Origin: Candidatus Electrothrix communis
Lineage (GTDB): Bacteria > Desulfobacterota > Desulfobulbia > Desulfobulbales > Desulfobulbaceae
Length of the DNA stretch: 64,000 bases
Reading direction: 5' to 3'
Assembly: GCA_030644725.1 (NCBI GenBank)
Contig: CP130629.1
Coordinates: 4,603,501 to 4,667,500 of the forward strand
The translations under genes were made by a program, and so were the position numbers. The notes under the pieces are model-generated. The model saw only the letters and a program-made list of their open reading frames with translations, was not told where the DNA came from and made no database searches. Below, piece by piece: positions 7,358-15,399 of the stretch. Every line of letters starts with the position of its first letter. The stretch's first letter is position 1.

Positions 7358-9067
7358 TTATTTCCTTGGGCTTCTGCCTTTCCAAGGTTTGCGTGAGCTG
7401 CCCGCGTTACCGTATCGTCGTCCGCTGCCACCACCGGTAGGAGGTGCTTGGACGACCTTTGCGGTTACAGCTTTGCCGTTAACTTTGAAATGCTGAAAGG
7501 CACCTAATATCTGCGAGATGAAGCGGCTGTCCCCCTCGATGGTCGCTGTGTTGCGCATGATTTCTATCTTGCCCACCTTGATGCGACCGCCGCCCGGAGC
7601 GGCATTGATCGTGCTGATCAGGTTTTCCGGCAAAATACCGTTGCGCCGTCCGACATTGAGGTGAACGCGAGTGAAATTATTGTTTCCCTGCGTATTTCTT
7701 GTATTCTTTTGAAAACTGCTTGGTCGATCTTTGCCGCTGACCTGTTGGTTAAGATCAGGGGCATTTTTATAATATTTCAGGAATCGATTGAACTCCAGGG
7801 ATATAAATTTTTTGATCAGTTGCTCTCGATCCAAATGCGCAAGTTGCTGCTCAATATCCGCGTACAGGGGATCAATCTGCTCATGATCCACCTCGGTATT
7901 GCTGATAACCTCCATCAGGCTGTGCAGCTGCTTGGTGCAGATCTCTTTACCCGTAGGGATCTGGGCCTTTTTGAATTTTTTATTGATCTTCTGCTCAATA
8001 TGTCTGATCCGATGGCGTTCTCGCATGTCAACCAGAGCGATGGAGGTGCCGTTGCTCCCGGCCCGCCCGGTACGCCCGCTGCGATGGGTATAGCCAGCAA
8101 TATCATCAGGCAGGCTGTAGTTGATAACATGGGTCAGGTCGTTGACATCCAGGCCACGGGCCGCGACATCAGTGGCCACTAACAATTGCAGGTGTTTTTT
8201 ACGGAATTTATCCATAACCAGATCCCGCTGAGCCTGGCTCAATTCTCCGTGCAGGGAATCGGCCCGGTAGCCGTCCTGAATCAGCTTGTCCGCCACTTCC
8301 TGGGTATCTCTTCTGGTTCGGCAGAAAATAATGGAGAAGTTGTCCGGGTTATTATCTACAATCCGTTTTAAGGCGGGATAGCGATCCCTGCCGTTGATCA
8401 GGTAATATTCATGGGTGACAGTTTCAGCACCGGCATTCTTTTTTCCCATGGTGATTTCCACGGGATTGGTCATATATCGGCTCGCGATATTGGCAACCTC
8501 CCTGGACATGGTGGCTGAAAACAACAGAGTGTTTTTTTCTTTCGGGGTTTCGGCGAGGATAGCGTTGAGTTCATCCTGGAAACCCATTTGCAGCATTTCA
8601 TCGGCCTCGTCAAAGACTGCATAGCGGACACCGGAGATATCTACCTTGCCCCGTCGAATCAGGTCGCGCAGGCGTCCCGGTGTGGCAACAATAATCTGCA
8701 CACCTTTCCGGAGCTCGCGCATCTGCTGCTCAATGCTCGCTCCGCCGTAGATCGCCAATACTTTTATTCCTTGAGTGAAACGAGAAAAGCTCTCAAGATC
8801 TCTCGACACCTGCATACAGAGTTCCCGGGTCGGGCAGAGGATCAGGCCTTGGGTTCGTTTATCCTTGGCGTCGATCAGATGGATCAACGGCAAACCAAAG
8901 GCTGCGGTTTTGCCGGTTCCGGTCTGGGCCAGGCTGACGATATCGATCTCTTGCTCCAGCATCAGCGGGATAACCTTGACCTGTACCGGGGTTGGTTCTT
9001 TGAATCCTAGGGCGTCAAGAGCCTGAAGGAGTTCATCATTCAGGCCGAGGTCTGTAAATGTGGTCAT
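7358..9067 (-). CDS. deaD: DEAD-box ATP-dependent RNA helicase with DbpA-type RNA-binding domain
   Basis: 569 residues. RecA-like domain 1 has the Q motif (FKEPTPVQ, 23-30), P-loop AQTGTGKT (47-54), PTREL, DEAD (153-156) and SAT; domain 2 has ARGLDV and HRSGRTGRAG. A helical linker follows (about 380-440), then a DbpA-like RNA-binding domain (about 460-540) and a short Gly/Arg-rich tail (GGGSGRRYGN, RKPWKGRSPRK). This is the CsdA/DeaD type that remodels structured RNA, often in ribosome assembly and cold adaptation. It is monocistronic and divergent from the Pif1-like helicase, with a 263-base gap between them. Confidence 0.93.
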   Translation of the reverse strand: MTTFTDLGLNDELLQALDALGFKEPTPVQVKVIPLMLEQEIDIVSLAQTGTGKTAAFGLPLIHLIDAKDKRTQGLILCPTRELCMQVSRDLESFSRFTQGIKVLAIYGGASIEQQMRELRKGVQIIVATPGRLRDLIRRGKVDISGVRYAVFDEADEMLQMGFQDELNAILAETPKEKNTLLFSATMSREVANIASRYMTNPVEITMGKKNAGAETVTHEYYLINGRDRYPALKRIVDNNPDNFSIIFCRTRRDTQEVADKLIQDGYRADSLHGELSQAQRDLVMDKFRKKHLQLLVATDVAARGLDVNDLTHVINYSLPDDIAGYTHRSGRTGRAGSNGTSIALVDMRERHRIRHIEQKINKKFKKAQIPTGKEICTKQLHSLMEVISNTEVDHEQIDPLYADIEQQLAHLDREQLIKKFISLEFNRFLKYYKNAPDLNQQVSGKDRPSSFQKNTRNTQGNNNFTRVHLNVGRRNGILPENLISTINAAPGGGRIKVGKIEIMRNTATIEGDSRFISQILGAFQHFKVNGKAVTAKVVQAPPTGGGSGRRYGNAGSSRKPWKGRSPRK

Positions 9068-9330
9068 AATCTCTATTCTCTGTTAAGTAAATACGGTGTC
9101 AGGAAGTCTCCCCGGACTGTCGGACGAACCCCCGAACCGCTATGGGGCGAAGAATGGCGGATGTATCGATTGTATCGAATGTATACGCCGTAACAGGAGA
9201 GACTAATAAATAATGAGTGAATAATGAGCCACAACCTACTCTGTATTGACAAGAAAAAAAACCGTTTTCTGCGGACTAAAATGTTTTTAAACATATTTTT
9301 CGGCTCAGGAAACCAATGCCGTTTTGATAC

Positions 9331-11445
9331 ATGCCTTCAATGAATAACGAATTACAGCTGGCAAACGATTTTGTCCGCCGCACTGACCGCAATATTTTTT
9401 TGACTGGCAAGGCGGGCACCGGAAAAACTACCTTTTTGCATAATTTGGAAAGGGATTCGGCCAAGCGGATGATTATCACCGCACCCACCGGCGTTGCGGC
9501 GATCAATGCTGGCGGTGTGACCTTGCATTCTTTTTTCCAGTTGCCCTTTGGCCCCTTTGTGCCGGGCAGCGAGGCATACGAGCGCACCCAGCAGCATCAG
9601 TTCCGTTTCAGTAAGGAGAAGAAAAAAATCATCAAGAGCCTTGATCTGTTGGTGATTGATGAAATAAGCATGGTTCGGGCCGACCTCTTGGATGCCGTGG
9701 ATGAGGCCCTGCGTCATCATCGCCGCAACAGCCTGCCCTTTGGTGGTGTGCAGGTGCTGATGATTGGCGATCTGCATCAGCTGGCCCCGGTGGCGAAACG
9801 CAATGAATGGCAGCTGCTAGAGAGCCATTACGCTTCCATCTATTTTTTTAGCAGCAAGGTGCTTACCCGAACCGAGCTGGTCACCATTGAGCTACAACAT
9901 ATTTATCGCCAGTCCGATGCCGGTTTTATTCAACTCCTGAACCGGGTGCGCAATAACCGGCTTGATCAGGCCACCATCCGTGAGCTGAACCAACGGTATC
10001 TCCCGGAATTTGATCCAGGGGAGGATGCCGGATACATCACTCTGACCACCCATAATCGTAACGCCGATGCCTTGAACAGCAATCGGCTGGCAGAGCTTGA
10101 CGCAAAGGAATTCTGCTTTGATGCGGATATTTCCGGTGATTTTCCGGAACACACCTCTCCGGCTCCGGCAGATCTGCGTCTGAAAAGGGGAGCGCAGGTG
10201 ATGTTTGTCCGTAATGATCCTTCTGCGGAAAAACAGTATTATAATGGAAAGATCGGTCGGGTAAGTAGAATCAATGCAACGGAAATCATCGTGCTCTGCC
10301 CTGGTGATGACCTGGAAATTGCGGTGCAGCCCATTGTCTGGGAAAATATCAAATACACCCTGAATCAGGAAAACGGGGAGATTGAAGAAGAGGTTGTCGG
10401 CAAATTTGAACAATATCCCCTGAAAACAGCCTGGGCCATCACTATCCATAAAAGCCAGGGCCTAACCTTTGCTAAGGCGATCATTGATGCGCAGGCCGCC
10501 TTTGCGCACGGGCAGGTGTATGTGGCCCTGAGCCGCTGCAAGACCTTTGAAGGGATGGTGCTCAGTTCGCCCATCTCGGACAGCGGTGTTGCCACGGATA
10601 CGGCGGTCTTAGGGTTTGCCAAGCAGGCTCGGAACAATCCTCCTTCTGAAGAAAAGCTCCAGAAGGCCAAAATCGGTTTTCAGCAAAAACTGCTGATCAA
10701 GTGTTTTGATTTTAAGCAGCTGCGCGATCGGCTGGGCTATCTTGTCCATCTTCTGCGGGGGAATGACCGGCTTGTGCAGGTCACGGGTGTCGGTGTTGCT
10801 GATCTTGAGGTGTTGGAGGAACAAGCGGTGCAGGATATCTTTCTGATCAGCGAAAATTTCAGAAACCAACTGCATGATATTTTCGCGGCGGGCGAGCTGC
10901 CTGAGTCGGACGCGCATATCCAGGAACGGGCCTGCAAGGCATCCGGCTGGTTTCAGGAAAAATTTAACCTGATCTTCGCTGATTCCATTCCCAAGCTGCA
11001 TATTGATACCGATAATAAGGAACTGGGCAAAAAGATAAATAATGTCCTGAACAACCTGAAGCTGGATCTGGCTGTGAAGCTGGCCGGAGTCCGCTCCTGT
11101 GAGCAGGGATTTTCTCCGTCAAAATATCTGCGGGCTGTTTCTACGGCTGAGATCAACTTTGTCCCGGAAAAAGCGAAAAAGTCGCAGATGCCGGAATATT
11201 CTGAAGCGGATGTCGAACATCCTGAGCTGTTCAAGGCCTTGAAGGCGTGGCGGACGAAAAAGGCCAAGAAACTGGATCTTGCTCATTTTCAGATTCTCCA
11301 TCAGCGGACCCTGATTCAGATTGCTGTTGCCCTGCCGGATAATTTGGTTGATCTGAAGAAAATTCACGGGGTGGGGAAGATGACTGTGCAGAAGTACGGT
11401 GAAGATTTGGTTGGGTTGGTTGCGGAGTATCGAGACAGGGAGTGA
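9331..11445 (+). CDS. Pif1/RecD-like DNA helicase with C-terminal HRDC domain
   Basis: 704 residues. The N-terminal superfamily 1B helicase has P-loop GKAGTGKTT (26-34), PTGVAAINAGG and TLHSFF, Walker B VIDEISM (about 109-115), GDLHQL, and the UvrD-C-like TIHKSQGLTF and YVALSR motifs near residues 370-395. The C-terminal part ends in a HRDC domain (about 630-700, with RTLIQIAVALPDNLVDLKKI and a VGKMTVQKYG hairpin). Pif1-family helicases unwind 5'-3' and resolve G-quadruplex and replication conflicts. The HRDC extension is seen in homologues from several anaerobic phyla. The start at 9331 lacks a strong Shine-Dalgarno; ATG at 9340 is an alternative. Confidence 0.88.
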   Translation: MPSMNNELQLANDFVRRTDRNIFLTGKAGTGKTTFLHNLERDSAKRMIITAPTGVAAINAGGVTLHSFFQLPFGPFVPGSEAYERTQQHQFRFSKEKKKIIKSLDLLVIDEISMVRADLLDAVDEALRHHRRNSLPFGGVQVLMIGDLHQLAPVAKRNEWQLLESHYASIYFFSSKVLTRTELVTIELQHIYRQSDAGFIQLLNRVRNNRLDQATIRELNQRYLPEFDPGEDAGYITLTTHNRNADALNSNRLAELDAKEFCFDADISGDFPEHTSPAPADLRLKRGAQVMFVRNDPSAEKQYYNGKIGRVSRINATEIIVLCPGDDLEIAVQPIVWENIKYTLNQENGEIEEEVVGKFEQYPLKTAWAITIHKSQGLTFAKAIIDAQAAFAHGQVYVALSRCKTFEGMVLSSPISDSGVATDTAVLGFAKQARNNPPSEEKLQKAKIGFQQKLLIKCFDFKQLRDRLGYLVHLLRGNDRLVQVTGVGVADLEVLEEQAVQDIFLISENFRNQLHDIFAAGELPESDAHIQERACKASGWFQEKFNLIFADSIPKLHIDTDNKELGKKINNVLNNLKLDLAVKLAGVRSCEQGFSPSKYLRAVSTAEINFVPEKAKKSQMPEYSEADVEHPELFKALKAWRTKKAKKLDLAHFQILHQRTLIQIAVALPDNLVDLKKIHGVGKMTVQKYGEDLVGLVAEYRDRE

Positions 11446-11446
11446 G

Positions 11447-11534
11447 ATGAGTAGAGTAGGTCTTATTGAGCGCAGCGAAATCAGAAGATTTGCGGAATGA
11501 GCTGTCTGTTTTCGTTTTACTCAAGCAGGCCCTA
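11447..11534. repeat. MITE-like palindromic repeat, copy 1
   Basis: About 88 bases directly after the Pif1-like gene, bounded by GTAGAGTAGG and GGCCCTAC as imperfect inverted ends. The core (GAAATCAGA, then GGAATGAGCTGTC, then TTTCGTTTTACTCAAGCAG) recurs in the same orientation at 19821-19905. TTGAGCGCAGCGAAATC and TTTCGTTTTACTCAA can pair as an interrupted stem. Looks like a small non-autonomous element; no transposase for it is in the window. Confidence 0.7.
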
Positions 11535-11587
11535 CCTGACTGAGAATATAACAACTATCATGTTGGAAGTGGCTGAAAACGTGGGGC

Positions 11588-11995
11588 TTATTTGACGCCT
11601 TTTTCGTTTAAAAAACGGCTGTATTTCATATCAGCACCCTTAATATGAGTTTGCAACCAGTTACTGAGGAAATGAAGGACGGAAACTGATACTATATTTT
11701 TCCCTTGATCAAAGCCTTTTTTGAACTCCAAAACTTTTTTCACGAATTCAACATGTTCTTTTTTATGCTCTCTCTCATGCGGATATTTAAACTCTTTAAA
11801 GTACTTTTCTTCTGTTTGAAAATGAGAAGCAGTATAGGCGATAAGGTTATCAAGAATTTCGCCAAGAACATCATTCCCTTTTCCAGCCTTCATGGCATCT
11901 GTCAATTCATTCACCATGCCTACAAGTTGTTTATGCTCTTGATCAATCTTCGCAATATTCACACTATAACTGTCATTCCATCGGATTAGGCTCAT
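11588..11995 (-). CDS. Bacteriohemerythrin
   Basis: 135 residues from ATG 11995, preceded six bases upstream by AGAGAGGT; the frame's earlier ATG would add 23 residues without hemerythrin similarity. A four-helix hemerythrin fold with the diiron ligands: DQEHKQL (H21), HFQTEEKYF (His and Glu of helix 2), HEREHKKEH (helix 3) and LQTHIKGADMKY (His and Asp of helix 4). It binds O2 reversibly and serves in oxygen storage, delivery or sensing in microaerophiles and anaerobes. Single-domain, so a soluble carrier, not a chemoreceptor. Monocistronic. Confidence 0.93.
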   Translation of the reverse strand: MSLIRWNDSYSVNIAKIDQEHKQLVGMVNELTDAMKAGKGNDVLGEILDNLIAYTASHFQTEEKYFKEFKYPHEREHKKEHVEFVKKVLEFKKGFDQGKNIVSVSVLHFLSNWLQTHIKGADMKYSRFLNEKGVK

Positions 11996-12225
11996 TTTGC
12001 ACCTCTCTCTATTTTTTTGAAATGTCGTTAAAAAAGGAAAAATTTTTTCTGCACAACACAGCAATACCCTGGCAAAAAAAGAAATCTTCGTTTTTTTCTT
12101 GGCTCGTGCAATTCTCCTGAATCATCTGCCTATATAAAATTTAATCAGCTAAACCTGTAAAAGTAAACTTGTATATGCAGTTTTTTTGAATCCAGGTAAT
12201 ACCCCCAAAGGGAGAGGGACGGAAT

Positions 12226-12450
12226 ATGGAAAATCAGGGATTTTTAACCGGAAGCGGGAAGGAGTGGGGCAATATGGTGCTGATGCCGCTGTTCCTTCTC
12301 GTTGTCTTGTTGAGCAGTTGCGCCACGCCCGCCATCTTGTGAGCGCTGGATGCGGAGACTAAACAGCCCATAGAGGGGGCGGTGGCCTTGGCTGATCGTT
12401 TGGCAACGGATATCTTTCTCTCTTCAGCCTCTGATGAGGTTTGTTTGTAG
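12226..12450 (+). pseudogene. Decayed lipoprotein gene with in-frame TGA
   Basis: From ATG 12226 the frame gives a signal peptide with lipobox LLSSC, then ATPAIL and a TGA stop at 12340-12342. Past that stop the same frame continues ALDAETKQPIEGAVALADR, the recognisable motif of lipoproteins with a transthyretin/carboxypeptidase-regulatory type domain (D-A-E-T-x-x-P-I-E-G-A), before a TAG at 12448. Such proteins normally run well over 150 residues. The gene is therefore truncated at least twice. A selenocysteine reading of the TGA is unlikely given the second early stop. Confidence 0.6.
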
Positions 12451-12557
12451 ATGTCTGATCTTCGGTTGTTGTTCGGGTTGACGCTATAGAGATGCAAGTT
12501 GGTTGGTATCGAAAAGTCGAAAAACGGGGGCTGTTTGCTTATTTTATAGGAGGATAC

Positions 12558-13016
12558 ATGATTACGATTAAGAAGAGTGCAACGGCAGACACGAGGACAT
12601 GCGACTGGTCGAAAGTGACGAAAGAGCAACTTAGAAAAAGCACTGAACAGCACAGAGACGATGTCATGAAGGGCCTTGCCTTTTTCATGGAATTGATCCG
12701 TGAAGCCGGGGAACGGCATGATCTCGATAAGCTGAGCGACCTCGACGGTTTTCATCGGGATTTTCAGACGGGCTTCAAGCAGACTGAGTGGTGGGATAAC
12801 CACCGGAAGATTGCCCGGCATCATCTTTTTTCCGAGGACGGCATCCCTGATGACGTGAATTTGGTTGACGTGCTGGACATGATAACCGATTGCGTCATGG
12901 CTGGCATGGGAAGGGCCGGAAGCGTGTACCCTCTTGAGATTGCGCCTGAAACGCTGATGAAGTCATTTCAGAATACGGTAGAACTGTTGAAGGTGGAAAT
13001 TGTTGTTGAGGATTAA
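12558..13016 (+). CDS. Phage-type protein of unknown function with HD/HH motifs
   Basis: 152 residues from ATG 12558, chosen because a near-perfect TAGGAGGA lies four to six bases upstream; the longer frame start at 12492 has none. It has no signal or membrane segment. Conserved-looking features: ERHDLDKLSD (HDxDK), WWDNHRKIARHHL (paired His) and DDVNLVDVLDMITDCVMAGMGR, a helical pattern like small phage-associated proteins (DUF5662-like) with a possible metal site built from His and Asp. The neighbourhood (dead lipoprotein, small repeat protein, repeats) looks like accessory DNA. Function not known. Confidence 0.65.
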   Translation: MITIKKSATADTRTCDWSKVTKEQLRKSTEQHRDDVMKGLAFFMELIREAGERHDLDKLSDLDGFHRDFQTGFKQTEWWDNHRKIARHHLFSEDGIPDDVNLVDVLDMITDCVMAGMGRAGSVYPLEIAPETLMKSFQNTVELLKVEIVVED

Positions 13017-13156
13017 CGTTTATACTCAGCGGCTGGTCGGCCAAAATTTGCTGCGTCAGTGCCGCCGCGCTTCCTCCAGTCCGTTGAAGCGGTAAATCGC
13101 GGTGAGGGGCTGCCCCCTGTTTTCGCGGGACAATGCCAATTAATCGAATTTAGGTA

Positions 13157-13192
13157 CAAAAAAACCGGGTAACGCGCTATGCACGCACCCGG
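13157..13192 (-). terminator. Rho-independent terminator of the small repeat protein gene
   Basis: On the minus strand CCGGGT and ACCCGG form a stem around a 16-base loop, with further pairing possible inside (GCGTGC/GCGCGT), followed by a run of seven T. It lies about 40 bases beyond the stop at 13232. Confidence 0.75.
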
Positions 13193-13231
13193 CACAAGAT
13201 CAACTCATAAACAAATTAGCACAACTAAACA

Positions 13232-13477
13232 TCACCTTTTCTTGTTCGATTGAGAAAGAACAGAACCAGCAAATGCTTTGGTTGTATCGTTGTACTTGTT
13301 ACTTTGCAAAACAGTAGAAGCCAAGCCTTCAAGACTAGAGCCAGTCTGTTTTGAGGTGTTTGTTTGAGAAAGCACCGAAGCCGCAAGGCTTTTTGCTGTT
13401 GCAGAAGATTGATTATCCTGCAAGGTTTTCGATGCAATTGATGCAAGACCAGATGAAGATTGTTTTGTGTTCTTCAC
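13232..13477 (-). CDS. Small Ser/Ala-rich protein with two internal repeats
   Basis: 81 residues from a GTG at 13477 with AAGGAGT five bases upstream; a strong terminator follows. The protein consists of two imperfect repeats of about 35 residues, ASIASKTLQDNQSS-x-KSLAASVLSQ and ASTVLQSNKYND-x-KAFAGSVLSQ, ending SNKKR. Each repeat has an A-S-x-x-L/V-L-x-S/D half and a K-x-x-A-x-S-V-L-S-Q half. I recall small proteins of this pattern in accessory regions of diverse bacteria, all without known function. The dedicated promoter region, ribosome site and terminator argue for a real gene. Confidence 0.7.
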   Translation of the reverse strand: MKNTKQSSSGLASIASKTLQDNQSSATAKSLAASVLSQTNTSKQTGSSLEGLASTVLQSNKYNDTTKAFAGSVLSQSNKKR

Positions 13478-13541
13478 GAGTAACTCCTTAACTTAAAATA
13501 AGATTAATATGAAGACAGAAAGTGAACCATTCACATTCATC

Positions 13542-13570
13542 TTGACATAAGCAACAGAGTGAACTATTAA
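13542..13570 (+). promoter_or_regulatory. Putative sigma-70 promoter of a small RNA
   Basis: TTGACA at 13542-13547 is a perfect -35 hexamer, followed after exactly 17 bases by TATTAA at 13565-13570 (four of six matches to the -10 consensus). No protein-coding frame follows on this strand before the terminator at 13615-13653. Confidence 0.5.
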
Positions 13571-13576
13571 AAAACA

Positions 13577-13653
13577 ATAAGCACTGTTACTTTATAGCAT
13601 ATGCTACTCATATCAACGCCACTTGGTTCTTGCGGAGCCAGTGGCGTTTTTTT
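13577..13653 (+). ncRNA. Candidate small RNA of about 77 nt with intrinsic terminator
   Basis: Between the promoter above and a strong intrinsic terminator there are only about 75 transcribed bases. The terminator stem pairs AACGCCACTTGG (13615-13626) with GCCAGTGGCGTT (13637-13648), with one mismatched position, followed by TTTTTTT. The stem does not end in a T run on the opposite strand, so it serves plus-strand transcription. The 5' part contains a short palindrome, GCATATGC. No RNA family match is claimed. Confidence 0.4.
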
Positions 13654-14080
13654 ATTCTCCACATTTGAGGCTAAATAATAATGCACATTTTCTAAAGACG
13701 CAAGGGTAAGCCACAATATATTGTGTGTTAATTTAGTTAATACACAATATGTCATTTTTTGGTCACTAGTTAGTCACAATTGTCCACCCTAATAATCAAA
13801 ATGCTGTTGAAAATTCAGATATACAAGTTAAACCTGTGTCTATAGTCTCGAGAAAAAGCGAAAAATCAGGGGTAGGCAACATTTTTGTTTCCAATCCCGA
13901 AGTCGTCAAGAATCAGAATGCACCGCCTTTGTCTTGCCGCCTCAGATGTTACGAAGTCGCTTTGATCTCGCAGTGAAACTTCACGCTCAGTCTGAGGAAA
14001 GTCTTCTGATTTCGTCCGCAGAAAGACCTGTAGCCTGCGTGATCTGATCAGCTGATCAACCCTCCGATATTTATGTACAG

Positions 14081-14274
14081 CGAATCAGTCTTGCTGTATA
14101 TTCTTCAAAATACGGGCGGAAAATCTGCCCTGCTCTTCAACAGGTCTGTCTACGGACAAGATCAAAGCCAAGGACGGTACCACCCGTCCGGCAACTACCG
14201 ATAATGAGGAAAAAGCGTTCTCTGCTTCCCGCATCGGTACCCTCCTTAACCTGCTCCACCCATCAACTTCTCAC
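14081..14274 (+). repeat. Dispersed repeat, copy A (decayed coding sequence)
   Basis: This segment matches the reverse complement of 22627-22788: shared blocks include CGAATCAGT-TTGCTGTATATT, CAACAGGTCTGTCTACGG/CC, GGTACCACCCG, TTCTCTGCTTCCCGCATC and CTCCACCCA-CAACTTCTC. Copy A is about 30 bases longer in the middle. A frame across the middle (KIKAKDGTTRPATTDNEEK, then SASRIGTLLNLLHPST) looks like former protein sequence but is broken outside it. The rest of 13660-14580 holds no gene I can support; fragments suggest decayed mobile or repeat DNA. Confidence 0.6.
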
Positions 14275-14588
14275 CTGATAACTGGTTATCAAGGGAGATA
14301 ATCCCGCTATCGACAAGATCATCTCTTATCAGAGCAGTCCGCCTGATAATCAATGGTTGCGCTTCAAATACCCTCTTCGAGATGACATATGAAAACCCAT
14401 CGGGGTCCCTTTGATTACAGGGCCAGCCGTATTAACAACTTTAGTGCTCTTTGCCAACGAATATGGGGTCCACTTTAATGAGACTGTTGAAAAACGGCAC
14501 CACTGATCCCAGCAAGGGCAAATATACGCTATATATAAGCTAGATAAAAGTCATGCGTTGCATGTTAAAAATTTAAGGTAGGCAGAAA

Positions 14589-15399
14589 ATGGATGTATTG
14601 AAACGCGCTATTATAACTCATGGAGGAGCCGGGTCGGATAGCAAGGATTCAGACGGCCCTGGGGCGGCGGCCAAAATCGGCATGGATTTTATGGGAAACG
14701 GCGGATCAGCTTTAGATGCCGTGGTTCATGCCGTGAGATATCTGGAAGATGATCCCAGATTTAATGCGGGCATCGGCTCACAACTCCGGGTCGACGGTTG
14801 CACTGTTCAGCTGGATGCCTCATGCATGACGAGTACCGGGCAATTCGGGGCCGTGGCCTGCGTTGAAGGCATGCAGAACCCGGTTGATATAGCTCATGGA
14901 GTCTTGCTGTATTCTCCCCATATCCTCATCGTCGGGCAAGGCGCACGTATTTTTGCGGAAGAACATAATATATCCGTAAAATATTTAAGCGGCTCCGGCA
15001 AAGGAAAAATTGATAACAATGACAAAACACCTTCCTGCGATACCGTGGGGGCAGTGGCCTTTGACGGAACCACCTTTGCTGCTGCTCTCAGTTCCGGCGG
15101 GTTGGAAAAAGCAGCCATCGGACGAGTCGGCGACGTCCCCCTTCCCGGATGCGGCCTGTTCAGCGGCCCTGCCGGAGCAGTTGCCTGTACCGGAGACGGT
15201 GAACATATCGCCCTCAAGCTTCTGGCGAAAAAGTCTATGAAATGCTGGAAAAAACATGCGTCCAGATGAAGCCGCACAAAATGTGATGACCCTATTTGAC
15301 GATTTTGTTGATGTAGGGATCATCATTTTGACAAAAAATGGATGTGCATCAAGCGCCCGAAACGGTATGGCTTGGTCACACCGTACGGAGATGAAATGA
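14589..15399 (+). pseudogene. iaaA: Isoaspartyl peptidase / plant-type L-asparaginase, frameshifted as sequenced
   Basis: Starts at ATG 14589 after AAGGTAGG. The first 211 residues are a normal Ntn-hydrolase asparaginase: HGGAGS near the N terminus, processing site with Thr152 in CDTVGAVAFDG, LSSGGLEKAAIGRVGDVP, and AVACTGDGE. The reading frame then slips at A runs near 15226-15231 and 15248-15254. Adding one A to each run restores KVYEMLEK and then RPDEAAQNVMTLFDDFVDVG through NGMAWSHRTEMK, the expected family C terminus, ending at TGA 15397-15399. That stop overlaps the cyanophycinase ATG as ATGA. Two single-base losses in homopolymers suggest sequencing error or very recent decay. Product: cleaves beta-Asp-Arg dipeptides from cyanophycin. 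Confidence 0.8.

Noticed and set aside
9068-9330. Direct near-repeats (TGTATCGA, TGTATCGAATGTATA) between the two helicase genes
   Set aside because: Too short and irregular for a CRISPR or iteron array; probably part of degraded repeat DNA.
12340-12342. TGA as a selenocysteine codon in the lipoprotein gene
   Set aside because: No obvious hairpin follows and the frame ends again within 36 codons, so decay is the simpler reading.
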